A stretch of DNA of 64,000 nt from Oscarella lobularis. Taxonomy: Eukaryota; Porifera; Homoscleromorpha; Homosclerophorida; Oscarellidae. The translations under genes were made by a program, and so were the position numbers. Numbering within the stretch: the stretch's first letter is position 1; every line of letters starts with the position of its first letter. The notes below the pieces were generated by a model that was not told the DNA's origin, ran no database searches, and was given only the letters and a program-made list of their open reading frames with translations. This document shows, piece by piece, positions 1 through 11,122 of the stretch. The stretch lies in assembly GCF_947507565.1 (NCBI RefSeq), contig NC_089191.1, forward strand, positions 372,001-436,000, given 5' to 3'.

Positions 1-446
1 TGAACACGTCAATTTCGCTCTTTCTCCGAGTGACATCTATTCAAATCGACTAATTTTATGCATTGAATTTCGTATCGAATACCGTACTGTTGCTACGCCT
101 TCGTCCCAGCCTACAAAATCAGGGTGAGGCCCCCTTTGAGGACACCGCTTTCTCACTCACCTGGAATCACTTGTCCAAGACCGATTTTAAATTGGAACGG
201 CTTTCCCCGATCTCTAGACGAATCAAACTTCGTGCCATTCGTAAGGGTTCCTAACGATGGGCAGTTGGTACGGAAAAAAAGCGAGGAGCGGCCAAAAAAT
301 TTCACAGTACCCGTGTAGTGCACCTTTACCGTCTGCCCCTTGCTCGGAAAGCTGCGTCCTATATTCGACAGCTTAAAAACGCGCATCGAGGTCTTTTCTG
401 GCTCTGTACCGTCGCCTGGAGTAATAACTTCCTTGTCGACTCCCAT
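1..446 (-). CDS. FKBP1A: FKBP12-type peptidyl-prolyl isomerase (3' end outside window)
   Basis: Small cytosolic cis-trans prolyl isomerase of the FK506-binding family. Five exons can be read on the minus strand: 446-410, 358-311, 250-161, 110-88 and 36-1. The spliced protein starts [20 protein letters not shown] and continues with [32 protein letters not shown] and [10 protein letters not shown], which are the FKBP12 landmarks, including the Trp at the floor of the active site. Each junction has GT-AG ends and restores the family sequence; the introns are about 50 bp. The C-terminal third lies left of position 1. The start codon is 64 bp from that of UBE2W on the other strand. FKBP1A and FKBP1B cannot be separated here. 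Confidence 0.9.
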
Positions 447-510
447 TTTTTCGTTCCGCGTGCTTTGATGATGACGTATCGCACTGTTGATATTCTTTTC
501 GTACGGGAAC
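447..510. promoter_or_regulatory. 64-bp bidirectional promoter, FKBP1A / UBE2W
   Basis: Only 64 bp separate the two divergent start codons. The interval contains TGATGACGTATC, a CRE/ATF-like site; no TATA box is seen. Both 5' UTRs must be extremely short or start inside the opposing gene. Confidence 0.6.
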
Positions 511-1215
511 ATGGAGAAAAGGCTGCAGAAGGAACTGAGAAAATTTCGCGGCGATCCGCCAGAGGGAATGTCGTTGGACGACGATTCCGTGACGGGCGAC
601 ATCACACGGTGCGTCTACGCGCGATTTCCTGCATATCGAAACTAACTCGGAGCTCGCAACAGATGGATTGTTCGCGTAGAAGGAGCTGCAGGTAAATCGC
701 TCACATTAACAACGTCAACGGTCATTTTTCTTGCAGGCACTCTCTACGCCGACGAAAAATTCCGACTCCAATTCAAATTCGAAAAGGGCTACCCATTCAG
801 TTCACCTCAGGTCCAATCCTATTATCGAGTCAATATCAAATATATAGATGTTCTCTTTAGGTAACCTTCGTTCCGCCGCACGTTCCTCTGCACCCGCACG
901 TCTACACGAACGGTCACATATGCCTATCAATTCTCACGGAGGACTGGACACCGGCGCTATCAGTCGAAGCCGTCTGCCTTAGCGTTTTAAGTATGCTGAG
1001 TAGCTGCAAGAAAAAGGTTCCAAGTTCATCTCTAAGCACACACACTCTAACCTTATACCTCGCCTATAGGAAAAACCGCCTGATAATGACCTCTACGTGC
1101 GGACGTGTAGCAGTAATCCAAAGAAAACGCACTGGTGGTACCACGGTATATATAATCTTACACACAATCATGCATATGTACTTTTTTGTCCCCCACCCTA
1201 GATGACAAAGCTTAG
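511..1215 (+). CDS. UBE2W: Ubiquitin-conjugating enzyme E2 W
   Basis: E2 enzyme; the UBE2W family mono-ubiquitinates protein N-termini. Exons: 511-608, 663-691, 737-810, 861-1016, 1070-1145 and 1202-1215. The protein starts [12 protein letters not shown] and contains the UBC fold with [14 protein letters not shown], where the final Cys is the catalytic residue, then [13 protein letters not shown] and [16 protein letters not shown] at the C-terminus. The usual HPN tripeptide is HPH, which is characteristic of UBE2W. Length (about 150 aa) and the flexible C-terminus match the human protein. All six exons join in frame with GT-AG introns. Confidence 0.93.
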
Positions 1216-1301
1216 CAAACTGGTACTACAGTATATCTAGTAGCTAGACGTGCAGCATACGCAACGGGGAGTTGTTGTTCTTATAGACTGCAATACATCC
1301 G

Positions 1302-2609
1302 CTAATGATTATGAAGTGGTTGACATTTCTGCTTCTTCGAAAGTCCCAAACGCAATTTGCGCGCGCGTTTTCTCGGAATCACGCCGCCGCCGCCGCCGCC
1401 GCCGCCGCCGTCGCATTGTTGTCGTAGCGATGGAAAATCGAAGCACTTGACCGGCTTGGGAACGTCCGTCGTCAATGTGGGATTCAAATTCTTTGATTTC
1501 CATTGCGTTTCATTTGTATTTGCGGCGACGAATCCTTGTTGGTGATGCGAATCCAGCTCATCTATGGCTGCAGCTTCTGCATCTTCATTAGGAACAAGCT
1601 GGTCTGGCGCTACCGTCGTAGCAGGTGAACTTCCCTTGAAATGATCATTGCCAAAGATAGCTGGAGGAAGTTCGACGTCGCAATTAGAAAAATCTCCCGT
1701 CTCCTCCGTTTCTTTGGGAGTGCTATGAAAAGGACTAGGCGATGTTCCCACTTTAGGAAATCGCGTCACTTTGATGAGAGGAGGTAGAGGAGGTAGAGGA
1801 CTCAATAACGTATCTCTTTCTCCTTCTTCCTTTTCCTCTTCTTCGATTGGAGTTGCGGACGTGAAGGGAAGACGATCGTTCGATATGTCGCAATTGATCG
1901 ACGTCGAAATGCAGACCGCGTTGACGCAATCGGAATTGGGACGCATGAACGATTCTTCGTGTGGCGGCGAAAGGGAACGCGAATCGCCGAGCATGGCGAG
2001 ACGAGAGACGTCGTTTTGATCAGGAACAATGAAATCTTCCCTTACGTTTTCTCCTTCGTCCATTGGAACTTCCCCCCACGACTTTTTTCCTTCTTCTTTT
2101 TCTACAGGACTCGTCATTTTTTCAGCTGATTTTTCCATGCAGATGTCTTCCATTTCCTCTTTCTCGCTGCTGAATATTTCAATCGAAACCATACCCTTTT
2201 CAAATCCGGGTTCTTTCTCCTCGATTTCTCTATCTATTTCTTTGGTCATACTTTCTACATCGTATTTAATTCAATTATAAATATCCAATACCTTGATTGT
2301 TGATCTCTTCGCTTGATGGGCCTCTCTTTCCGCCACATGAGAAGGACATTTCGTCCTCGAGGCTCTCTTCGTTATCGATGACGTCATCAAAAGCGTTTTC
2401 GCTCGAAAATTCTTCTATTGGCTTCGCTGGCGATTCGATTGCCGTTTTCCTGAGCGGATTGATCAAGAAGGAAGACAGTGGTAAGCGTTGAACGTCCGCT
2501 TGACGCGATTCGTCTAAGGAATGGGCTCGATAAGTGAAATCGACGCGCGCGATTGCGTTTTCTGACCTAAAGGCGGCTTATCCGAGAACACGGAGCTCGG
2601 TGAAGACAT
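1302..2609 (-). CDS. RAD51AP1-like protein with C-terminal RAD51-binding motif
   Basis: Acidic, largely disordered protein of at least 370 aa. Exons: 2609(or earlier)-2567, 2513-2292 and 2254-1302. The C-terminus reads RKLRLGLSKKQKCQPLH. It matches the RAD51-interacting motif at the C-terminus of RAD51AP1 (LRLGLSR...KPLH), so a role in RAD51-dependent recombination is inferred. The rest has no clear similarity. A run of about nine glycines, encoded by a GCC/GGC trinucleotide tract at 1381-1411, sits just before the motif. The 5' end is uncertain. The exon starting at 2665 is open in frame and could join an upstream exon beginning at ATG 2873; ATG 2609 is the first Met in that exon. The ATG at 2808 gives a stop at the junction. 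Confidence 0.6.
1381..1411. repeat. (GCC)n trinucleotide tract coding poly-Gly
   Basis: Uninterrupted GCC/GGC repeat of about ten units inside the last exon of the RAD51AP1-like gene, read as glycine on the minus strand. It is likely length-polymorphic. Confidence 0.85.
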
Positions 2610-2873
2610 CAGCGAAGACGAAAAGGCTGAACGAAGAGTTGCGGCGAGCACACGGCGCTTTTTCTGCAGTCATTTCGCCGATCTTGAACGAAGCGAAAGC
2701 GCGCTAAGGGACGAGCGCGCGAAAATGAGCGGCGAAATAGCGAAAGAAATAACGAAAAGACTTACATAAAAGCGTCGTTGTATAGTCGAACCACGTTTTA
2801 TCCGCCATCTTCTTTCGATGAAAGTGCGAAATATTGCACCACCTAACGGAATCGTTATGCAATCAATAACCAA

Positions 2874-3040
2874 AACCGGTATTCAAACCGGTTTTTGTTT
2901 CGCGCCTCTATGTTACCGACCAACCAGAGCGCTAGACGAGCCCCACGTGATCGCAACGGACCAATGAGCGCGATGGGCGGGGTTACGCTGTTCATAAGCG
3001 AAGTGCACACCGATTTTCCTTCAGTTGCGGCTGAGGGTGG
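2874..3040. promoter_or_regulatory. Bidirectional promoter with E-box, CCAAT and GC box
   Basis: Between the divergent RAD51AP1-like gene and the 3041 transcript. Sites seen: CACGTG at 2944-2949, CCAAT at 2961-2965 and GGGCGGGG near 2976. Confidence 0.55.
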
Positions 3041-3805
3041 GTGCGGCGTGGAGCAATCTGCGTCTCATCCTTGAGAGGACTGGCTCGGGAGCTTTGGCAG
3101 AAGGCAAGTGAGGATAGTTGGAACTCAGCGTGGCCCACGGTTAAATTCCGTGCCGGAGCCTGTAGGCAGGGCGATGGGGGGCTTCGGCCTCGGTTTACGC
3201 ACTGGGCAGACGGATCGTCCGAGGTCTTATTGTCGTCAACAAGTACGGCCCGCGCTAGGCTCGAGCGGGCACGACTTGGAGGGGGTGTTCAACTATGGTC
3301 TGGTTGCCGGCACTTTTCTCACCCGAACGACGCGATTAGACCGACGATGATCCAGTCCAGGAGCCTTCGATTCCTCCATTGCACTGTCTTCATTGTCGAC
3401 TCCTACAAGCAGTGGTCAGCTTTTCTCCACTCCACAAGGCCCGGTTCTTCTCAGGAAGACATACCGAAGGCTTTGGTACCAGCGCACCGGGGTTTCGGTA
3501 TTAGGGGCCGATCCTCATCCAGGTGGGTACTGAATGGAGTGGCCGAGGACCCGCAACTCGCCCGAAACTTTTTGGAAGGGGGTCATCGCTTTGCGAAGAC
3601 TCACCTGGGCTACGAAGCGTCCGAACCTCCACGCGGTGTAGCCTGGATAACGCTAATACGGACGCAACAAAAAGGTACGTACGACGATTATTTGGCAGTG
3701 ACTAACTCTCTTTTTTTAGGTGGAAGCGTGGCGCGAGGGGCTCCGAAGATAGAAGGACAGAACGAGACCGATAGCGAGTGTGTGTATTTTTTTGTATCTG
3801 AATAA
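3041..3805 (+). other. GC-rich spliced transcript of unknown nature (254-codon ORF or ncRNA)
   Basis: A GC-rich stretch with an open frame of 254 codons. A convincing 45-bp intron lies at 3675-3719 (AAG|GTACGT ... TTTTTTTAG). AATAAATAAA, a likely polyadenylation signal, overlaps the stop near 3803. The intron has a length divisible by three and contains no stop, so the frame stays open spliced or unspliced. The predicted protein is rich in Arg, Gly and Ser and matches no family I know. Other frames in the same stretch are also open for 60-80 codons, as expected from high GC, so coding capacity is not proven. It could be a structured or long non-coding RNA. Confidence 0.35.
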
Positions 3806-3861
3806 ATAAATGTTAATTAATCGTAAAACGCTGTCGTAAAAACAACGGACTCGCGTGCGTC

Positions 3862-6459
3862 ATGACGTCTCCTCAGCGTCGTTCTTCCAAGCAACGAGAG
3901 GCGAACTCCTATCCTAACCAGCAAATTCGAACGCGCTTCGAACTCTGGCCCCGTAAAATCGCCGCAACGACGATCGATAGCACGGCTCCCTTCGTCGACC
4001 GGCTCGTCGTCTCGATGAGCCGAAGAGCGCGAATGGCTACGAGTTTCCCAGCTCCAGTGCATTCGTTCGCCGATAAAATAACCGTCGAATGGCCGCAATC
4101 GAACGTCCTGGCGATGCTCGTAAACTTGACGCGTTCACGTGACGAGACATTCGAACCCAAAGAAGTCAAATGCACGGTACGTTATTCGTCGCTCGACGAC
4201 GATGACGACGACGAGGAGAAGCCCTTGAAAGTGTTTGCCACATGCAAAATCGATTTGTCCCGGATCGCAATAGAAGGCGAGAAATGGCGTCAAGACGTCG
4301 ATCTTCCGATGAACGTTCACACGAGCCTCGACGAATTAATTAGCGACGTCACTTTTCACGCGACAGCCGTCCTAAAACCTCTCACGCCAATTTCTTTGCC
4401 TGCTGACAATGACGATGACAATCTAAGTGACATAAGGTACAGCCCACCATAAATCAATTTTATTATTTAATTAATTTCATCATTAGTGTTGATGACGATC
4501 AAGAAATCGATTTGGAGTCTGTTAATTTTTCTGCGACCTCTATTCCTCCCTTGACTAAAATCAACTACAGATCTCGTCCAAACGTTCGTCCAAAACGATC
4601 GTCGTGGAACTCTCAGCTAACGACTCACCCGGAAGACGGTCCTTTTACCTTTGCCGGCGATTTCGACCCGCTGGGAATTCTCAAAGTGAAGATAATCGGA
4701 GCGAGTTCCCTCGCACTACCAACTAAACTCAAATCATCCCAAATCGGAATCTATTGCATCCTCACAATCAATGGGGGTTTCACAAAAACGAAAACGGCTA
4801 CTCATCCTTACCAGACAACGTCACAGGTTGACGTCAAAATAATATTATAATTAGGTGTACCTGTTTGTAAATTTTTGTCTCAGGCTCCTGTTGTTTGGAA
4901 TCCGACCGATACGGGAGTCATTCGATTCTACGCGTCACGATCACGTCATTTGTTTCTTCTCTGCCATGCTGTGGATCAAATCGATTTGGCAGACGAGCCA
5001 CAGTGTATAAACATCGTTGATGATGACGTCAAGGAGAAATCCGCCTCGAAGAAAAATTGCATTGGGGTTGCAAGTTTACCAATAAAAGATATCAATATCG
5101 GAGAAGAGGAAGAGGAGCAAATAATGCGACTTGAACCTACAGGATCCGTTTATTTGATTGCACAATTCTTACGTATAATAAATAAATCTGTACCGGTAAA
5201 TTGAACGATGGTGCCTTTTTTCTCAGGCTTGAATTATCGACATCCGGTTTCTGCTCGGGGAAGAGTCACCCTACTTCAAGCTCTTGATCTATCTGCCGCT
5301 GAGTCCAGCATGGTTTCCTGCTTTGTCCGAATTGACGGAAAACAACAGGTTTGCTCATACATATATACTGTATATCTATCTATTCTATAGGGATCAACAA
5401 ATCCTGTTGCTTTGGGAGAGAAAAGCGAACTCAGCTGGCAGTCCGAACCTATTGAGTTCTTGCTCGTCAACGCAGTAGATTTGGAAATTCATTTGTGGGC
5501 CTCTAGGTTCCCCAATTGAATACATCTACGTTATTTTTTTTGAAAACGCTCGCTCTAGAGTTGGGGGATACGCCAATTGGTGTGGCTATGGGGTCTTGCC
5601 TCTTGCTTCCTGTCTTTATAACGACGGTGATAAGCCAGCCGTTGAATCCCTGAGCCAGTGCGTGAGGGTCACACTGCCTTGCGAGAAAGCAACGTGGATC
5701 GATTTAGAACCAAAGGTGAGAGTACCCATCTAGAAAAAAAACAAAAAACGCTGTTTTCTTTCTTCTATAGGGAAAGTTGTTAATTCAGCTCGACCTCAAT
5801 CCTTCCCAGGTTCCTTTTCAAATGGCTGATAATCCAGAAACAAAAGGAAAAATAAAAAAGAGGTCACTAAAAAAAGAACACGTCATCTTTGCATAAGAGT
5901 CTGGTATTAGGAGTTTGCCTCAAGTCGGACTTTCAAAGGAGGGAAAATTAGACGTGGTTCCAACAATCGAAATAGCTCCCGTTGGACGATCACTAGACAA
6001 CGTGGAAGAGACGGAGCAGCCGCAGCTGGCCCAACGAGAAATTCCTAAAGAGAGACAGAGTTAGTCAATAACGAAGTCTAATTTGTAATGGAAGTTTTCT
6101 TCTAGGAAAGAAAACAGCATCGTGGTCTGAATTGCTGTCACTAATGAAGGACAGGATAGAGTTGAAAAAAGAGGCGAGAGTCAACTAGATGCATTCATAG
6201 CTGTTAGCTCTACGTTAGTCATAGAACGAGTATTTGAAAGAAACGGTCATCGCGGTCAAAGCGGAATTGGCAGAAAGCGAATTTCAAAGGGAGAAATTAG
6301 CAATTCAGAACGAGTACGTAGCAACGTGTTCACAATTAATTAATTTAATCCGTATATAGAAAACTGCTTGGTCTACTTCAAAAGGAGAAACGAAAAGCAA
6401 GAACTCTGGCTCGAACGTCAACCAGCTTGGAACTGCAAAAAGTCATGAATCAAGTTTAG
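3862..6459 (+). CDS. Multi-C2-domain protein with C-terminal coiled coil
   Basis: Eleven exons can be joined: 3862-4436, 4487-4826, 4884-5172, 5227-5348, 5391-5506, 5559-5715, 5771 to about 5861, then four short ones to the TAG at 6457. Residues ~20-180 form a beta-rich N-terminal region. A C2-like domain starts near GILKVKIIGASSLALP, and another near RGRVTLLQALDLS. The second C2 ends with WIDLEPKGKLLIQLDL, a strand pair typical of C2 domains such as those of novel PKCs. The last ~60 residues are a Lys/Glu-rich coiled coil (NEYLKETVIAVKAELAE). This suggests a membrane- or centrosome-associated adaptor, but I cannot assign an ortholog. The donor at 5173 (TTAC|GTATAA) is non-standard but required by the frame. 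Confidence 0.7.
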
Positions 6460-7042
6460 AACACGGAGATATCTATACATGCACTGCCTCACTACCAATT
6501 TAATTTGCGCGCACATCTGTTATATCACGACTATTTAACCCATGTTCACTTTCACGTGACAATGTAAGCAGATAAAATCAAAGATCGAGGGTCAGGGGTC
6601 AAACTGGCAATGTATCATGTAGTCAAAGGAATTTCGTTGCGCCCTGGCACATAAGTGCTCCGGATGTGAACTTTTTACCGGTGTCTCATACTCCGCTTCG
6701 GACGTCGAAGCGACGCCCAAGCGACTCTCAAAGGTGGCCTCCGTACAATAACACATAGTGAATTGTGCATAGAAAAGATTATTTATCAGCTTCCCCCTCC
6801 CTCGAGGCTCCCCTCTTAGTAAATACGTTAAAGAGATATGGTATGTGGAGTCATGCACGAGACACGTGATCGTGATCCCATACCGATCGCTATCGAACAC
6901 GTTTGAACAAGAAAAACAAAAAAATAAGCGCTGTAGTTCTCTAGTTAGACCTAATTTCAGTAAGAACGTGCCGGCATTCTACTTCTCACAGACTATACTA
7001 TACTACGTCAGTCTACTGCTGGCGCGAAAGGAGAAAAATGTA
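6460..7042. other. Intergenic, no gene seen
   Basis: Holds the 3' flanks of the C2 gene and of the convergent SOX gene. The 102-codon minus-strand frame at 6592-6900 has no family similarity and sits in the expected SOX 3' UTR. Confidence 0.5.
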
Positions 7043-8260
7043 CTAGAGGGTGCGAATGGGCTGTGCGCAGCCTACCCCGGGCGGTATCACCGCTACGTCC
7101 CATCCGATCGCCGATTCGAGAAGCTGATCGACGTCCAATAGATGTCCGGGATCGAGATCACGTGACATCGATGCATGCATCGGAAAATCGTTTGTCGCAG
7201 TCGTCGACGTCGTCGTCGCTCCACGATGAAACGACGGCAAGTCGTTGCCACCGAAAAACGTCGTCGATCGTGCTGCCGAAGGAACCGCCCCAGGCGATGA
7301 TAAGTTAGTAGCCGGAGACGGGCAAGCGCAGTCGTGACTGGGCGTGGTCAACTCAGAAGCATATCCGCAATCGGACGACGCTCCAGGAGGACGATAGAGA
7401 CTCGCCGATCCGCCGAACGGTAGACGCGCGAGCGTCGTGCAACTCGGCGGATAAGGCGGCGGAAAAAGAGGAGCGCTAATCGTCTGTTGCGTCGGCGGTC
7501 GTAGAGCGGAGGCGGCGCTGAGGAGCGGCCACGATTGGGACGCGCGCCGCTGCATGTTGCATATGGGAGGGGGTAGAGGGAGCGTAGGCGTGACGGGCTC
7601 AGAATCGACGAAATCGACGAGTTGAGATTTGATTGTGCCGTACGTCGTTCTTTCCCATTGCTGGAAATCTCTGTAGCGCGAGAGAGGCATTCGAATGCAG
7701 ACGATCGGTTCGGCTGCCGGTGAGTACTGTGGAGGCGTGACTACGCCCGCGTCCTTTTCTCCCAGGGGGGTCGTGCGTTGTTGCGAGGGGGCGTGTTCTG
7801 TCTCGTGCACTGGAGTCTCGTTCAGCTCGGCTTCGCCGTCACGTTTCCACGGTTTCTTGACACTCTTTCGTCGACGCGGCTTGTAACGATAGTCGGGATG
7901 CGCCTCCATGTGCTCCAAGCGCAATTTCTCCGCTTCCTCGATATACGGTCGCTTTTGACTGTGCGGCAGAATTTTCCACAGTTTTCCGAGCATTTTACTC
8001 AGCTCAGCGTTGTGCAAATCAGGATTCTTCGTCGCTAATTTCTTTCGTTCGGTCTGCGCCCAAACCATGAACGCGTTCATCGGTCGCTTGACCCGATTCG
8101 GATCGCGCGCGCTTCGATAGAAAGCCGAGTCGTCGCCTGGCGGCGTCGACGGCTCGACTTGAGCCAAGCGACGCAGATACGCGTTCACATTCGACTCGTC
8201 GATCGTCGTCGACTCGTCAGAGCTCGCGTCGCCGCCGCCAACGCCGCCTTTTTTCTCCAT
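7043..8260 (-). CDS. SOX transcription factor, group F/E-like
   Basis: Sequence-specific HMG-box regulator of development. Intronless. The HMG box runs from [20 protein letters not shown] through [15 protein letters not shown] to [31 protein letters not shown] is the signature of group F (SOX7/17/18), while WAQ and the RRRKSVK tail also resemble group E. C-terminal to the box the protein is Pro/Ser/Thr-rich, as in SOX activation domains. LDVDQLLES near the C-terminus loosely resembles the acidic/hydrophobic beta-catenin-binding motif of SoxF (inference). I chose the Met at 8260 (MEKKGG); an in-frame Met lies at 8332. A CACGTG E-box at 8356-8361 precedes the gene. Confidence 0.9.
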   Translation of the reverse strand: MEKKGGVGGGDASSDESTTIDESNVNAYLRRLAQVEPSTPPGDDSAFYRSARDPNRVKRPMNAFMVWAQTERKKLATKNPDLHNAELSKMLGKLWKILPHSQKRPYIEEAEKLRLEHMEAHPDYRYKPRRRKSVKKPWKRDGEAELNETPVHETEHAPSQQRTTPLGEKDAGVVTPPQYSPAAEPIVCIRMPLSRYRDFQQWERTTYGTIKSQLVDFVDSEPVTPTLPLPPPICNMQRRASQSWPLLSAASALRPPTQQTISAPLFPPPYPPSCTTLARLPFGGSASLYRPPGASSDCGYASELTTPSHDCACPSPATNLSSPGAVPSAARSTTFFGGNDLPSFHRGATTTSTTATNDFPMHASMSRDLDPGHLLDVDQLLESAIGWDVAVIPPGVGCAQPIRTL

Positions 8261-8617
8261 TCGACCTTTTACCTTGTCGCAAATCGATCTGTTGTGCAGC
8301 GATGCACGAAGGCGACGCGCTTTTATGTACACGACGCTGAATCGTCCCCGTAGGTCACGTGTAGGGGCGGTGCTGCTTCCGGATACGTAATAAAAAATAG
8401 CTCCTTATGACTCTTTTAGTCGATTCAAGAGGTCTCCCCTTCGAGTCGTTTATTTCGAGTTCGTCTTCGAGCGTTTTTCTCACGCTATCGCCATGGGAAG
8501 GACGCTCTGAGAAATTTTTTTCCTATTTATCGCGCTTCCACTCGTCTCTATGCTCAATTGACCGTCATTTTACAATACGACTATGCAAGGCATTCACTCT
8601 TAAGTCGTCATTTGACG

Positions 8618-10960
8618 TCACTGCGTGTATAAATCGAGTGGCATTACGGTTTGATGCGCTATCGTGTCTAGAAGCCATTTTTCCGTGACGACCATTCCCT
8701 TCCCACCGCCCACGCAAACCGTCTCCTTTCCCCGCGCCGTTCCCACTAACTAAAAGTCGGGACACGTACTCTCCTAATCCCCGCGAGACGACGTATCGAA
8801 AGCATTCCTTACCTCCCCGTTGCATAGCTCCACTAATTCCATTAGAACCGGATGTTCCGGCACCGTCGATTTCGCTACGAAAATCGAGCTCACTTCGCAA
8901 AGAACGCCCGGATCGTCGTTTCGTTTTTTCATCCGGGATATCTAAACATTCAATTCACGATTTATTTGAAATAATTAATTAATTAATAATACGAACTTTA
9001 GCTCCGGGGAATTTCGCGTTCATTTCGTATTTATCCTCGTCAACCCATCTATGTTCCTCTAATGATTTCAAAATCTACGAAAAACGGAGTTTTTCTCCCT
9101 CACGTGCTAAATTAATTAATATGAATTAATTAATTAATACCCAATCGTAAGAAAGTATCCAAGTGCCCCGCGCAATTCCCCGGAGCACGCTCAACGTTCG
9201 TCGTCCCTCGCCACACACCACGTGCGTCGTCGAATCGCTGACGTCATTCTCCACGCAAAACGTACCCAAAGCGGAGACAAGAGACAGAATGACGTCACGA
9301 TCCCTGGGGGTCCCCACCCAAGAAATAAAAACAATTGTCGTTTAGAGCGGGTCTAGACTTACTCTGGGCTCAAACTCGTCATCACTAGAGACTGTTTTGA
9401 TTTTTTTATTGATTGTTTTCTTGTTCTTTTCGACGTCGGCGTGAAATCGTTCGATATTGGCGGAGATTTCGATTTTTTTTCTGGTGTTTTTTCGTTGGGA
9501 AACGTTAAGTTTTTGCGATTCAGAAGCTTTCGTTTTTGGGAGCGCATTGGGGTCCCACTCTTTTTCGTTTCCTTCTCGTTTTCGCGCGAAGAAGAAGCGA
9601 GAGGCGTTTTCTTACTTGAAGAGGGGCTAATTCCCAATTCGCATTCCAACTTAGTCAAATCTAAATCTAGTTTAACTCTAAAATAGACTCGGTTTTCTAT
9701 TAATAAAAATCAAACCTACCTATGTCCGCAGGATCAAGATCTATAGAGTTAAAATTTTTTATTAGCCAAAATTATTTATTTATTTATTTATTTAACCTGG
9801 AAATAAAGCTTGTCGCATTTTCTTATCTTCTTCCAAATCATCATAAGTGAATCCCCAAAAGTAGCTGCTCATCTTCCTTTCACTACCTAAAAACGAATCA
9901 TTAGAGATTTATTGAAGTGACACACCCACGCACTCGATGACGGACTCTCTCCAACGGTGAGCATTTCACCGCTGCTGTCGTTGCTACGGACAACCAATGG
10001 TGTCAACGATGCAGGTTGCGTATCAAGAGCCAAAATACGAGACGCTAATTTATACATTTCTATTTAATTTTATTTACTTATTTAATTATTGCCTTTTGGG
10101 GTGGTGGCTTTGCCTGATCCAAAGAGAATTTCCCTTTTCTCTCGTCTTTTTCTAGATCTTTCTACGCTCAATTTTATGGTTTCTTCGTCGAATTGCTTGG
10201 GTTGCATTAATTTCATTCGCTAAATAATAATCTAATTAATTAATTAATTAAAAATATGAATCCTAACCTTGTGTTTTCTCCAAAGAACGGAACTTGTTCC
10301 GTCGGTGAAAGCCGGATACTTTGCCTCAGACACCCTCTCGCCACTCAGCCTACAGCTAAAATGAATCAATTTTAATATTAATTAATTAATTAATTGAAAT
10401 TTACTTTTCAAGCCACATAACTGATACTATGTGAATTTTTTTCATTTCGGCTTTTTCCAAAACGTGAGGTTTTCCATCTTGAAAAATCTAGAAAAGGAAT
10501 TCGAAAAAAAATTCCAATGAATCACAAAACTTCTCACCAAGTGGGTGACATCCTTTCGAATTCGATTTACAGCCTTAATTAATTAATTAATTAATTAACT
10601 AATTGGAGTTCTTTATACGAAAATTTTCTTTACCTTTCCGCCCAACTTTTCGACTTGCTTCGCGACTCCCGAAAAGCGATTTTCCATAAAATCTCTAACC
10701 TCAACGCACGCTACGACACCTGAGCCAAGCTCACTTTCGCAAAAAACGGCTTTTTCTTGCAAATCACGACCCTTCGAACCTTCTAGGGGTTGGGAAATGC
10801 GTTGCGTCGACGGCTGATCGGCTTCGACACCATCCTCCTTGCTCGCGTTCGTCGCGGCGCCGATTTCTGTGTTTTCTCGGTCTTCTGCGTGAATCTAGTA
10901 AACGCCGTTTCTATAAAATACAATAATACAACGTCGACAAACGTTTTCAGCTCTATTCAT
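8618..10960 (-). CDS. MCPH1: Microcephalin (three BRCT domains)
   Basis: Chromosome-condensation and DNA-damage-response protein. It starts at ATG 10960 with a short first exon (10960-10943, MNRAEN). The N-terminal BRCT follows (VVACVEVRDF, KDVTHLIFQDG, HIVSVMWLEK), with the family's RMKLMQPKQF just after it. A basic, Ser/Thr-Pro-rich linker then leads to KQSLVMTSLSPE and the paired C-terminal BRCTs: STTHVVCGEGRRTL, GIARGTWILSYDW and EEHRWVDE, then FVAKSTVP and VVTEKWLLDTIAHQTV. The stop is TGA at 8618-8620. About a dozen introns were placed by eye; one (10092-10045) appears to use a GC donor. Exon joins in the linker (9690-10050) are less certain than in the BRCTs. Confidence 0.88.
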
Positions 10961-11122
10961 CTCGATTCTCGTCGTTTGGAAGTCGAAGGAGCGTTTTCAC
11001 AGTTCTTTGGAAAAACGCGCATGAGCAGCTTCGCCTCCCGTATAAGAACCCATCTCCGGGATCACGTGTGCTTCCATAACTCCCGGAAACCTCGCGAGAC
11101 CGGGGCAAGCAGCGTAGAAGAA
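10961..11122. promoter_or_regulatory. Bidirectional promoter, MCPH1 / AlkA glycosylase
   Basis: The 162-bp interval between divergent start codons carries CACGTG at 11063-11068. Confidence 0.5.

Noticed and set aside
5507..5558. Frame change in the C2 protein near 5510
   Set aside because: Explained by the intron 5507-5558; the joined frame continues into the C2 strand sequence.
6592..6900. 102-codon minus-strand ORF
   Set aside because: No similarity, no splice support, in the 3' region of the SOX gene.
8407..8688. 93-codon plus-strand ORF between SOX and MCPH1
   Set aside because: Antisense to the last MCPH1 exon and its 3' region; no similarity.
10790..11022. N-terminal extension of the glycosylase ORF from 10790
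   Set aside because: It overlaps MCPH1 coding exons on the other strand; the shorter starts fit the promoter better.
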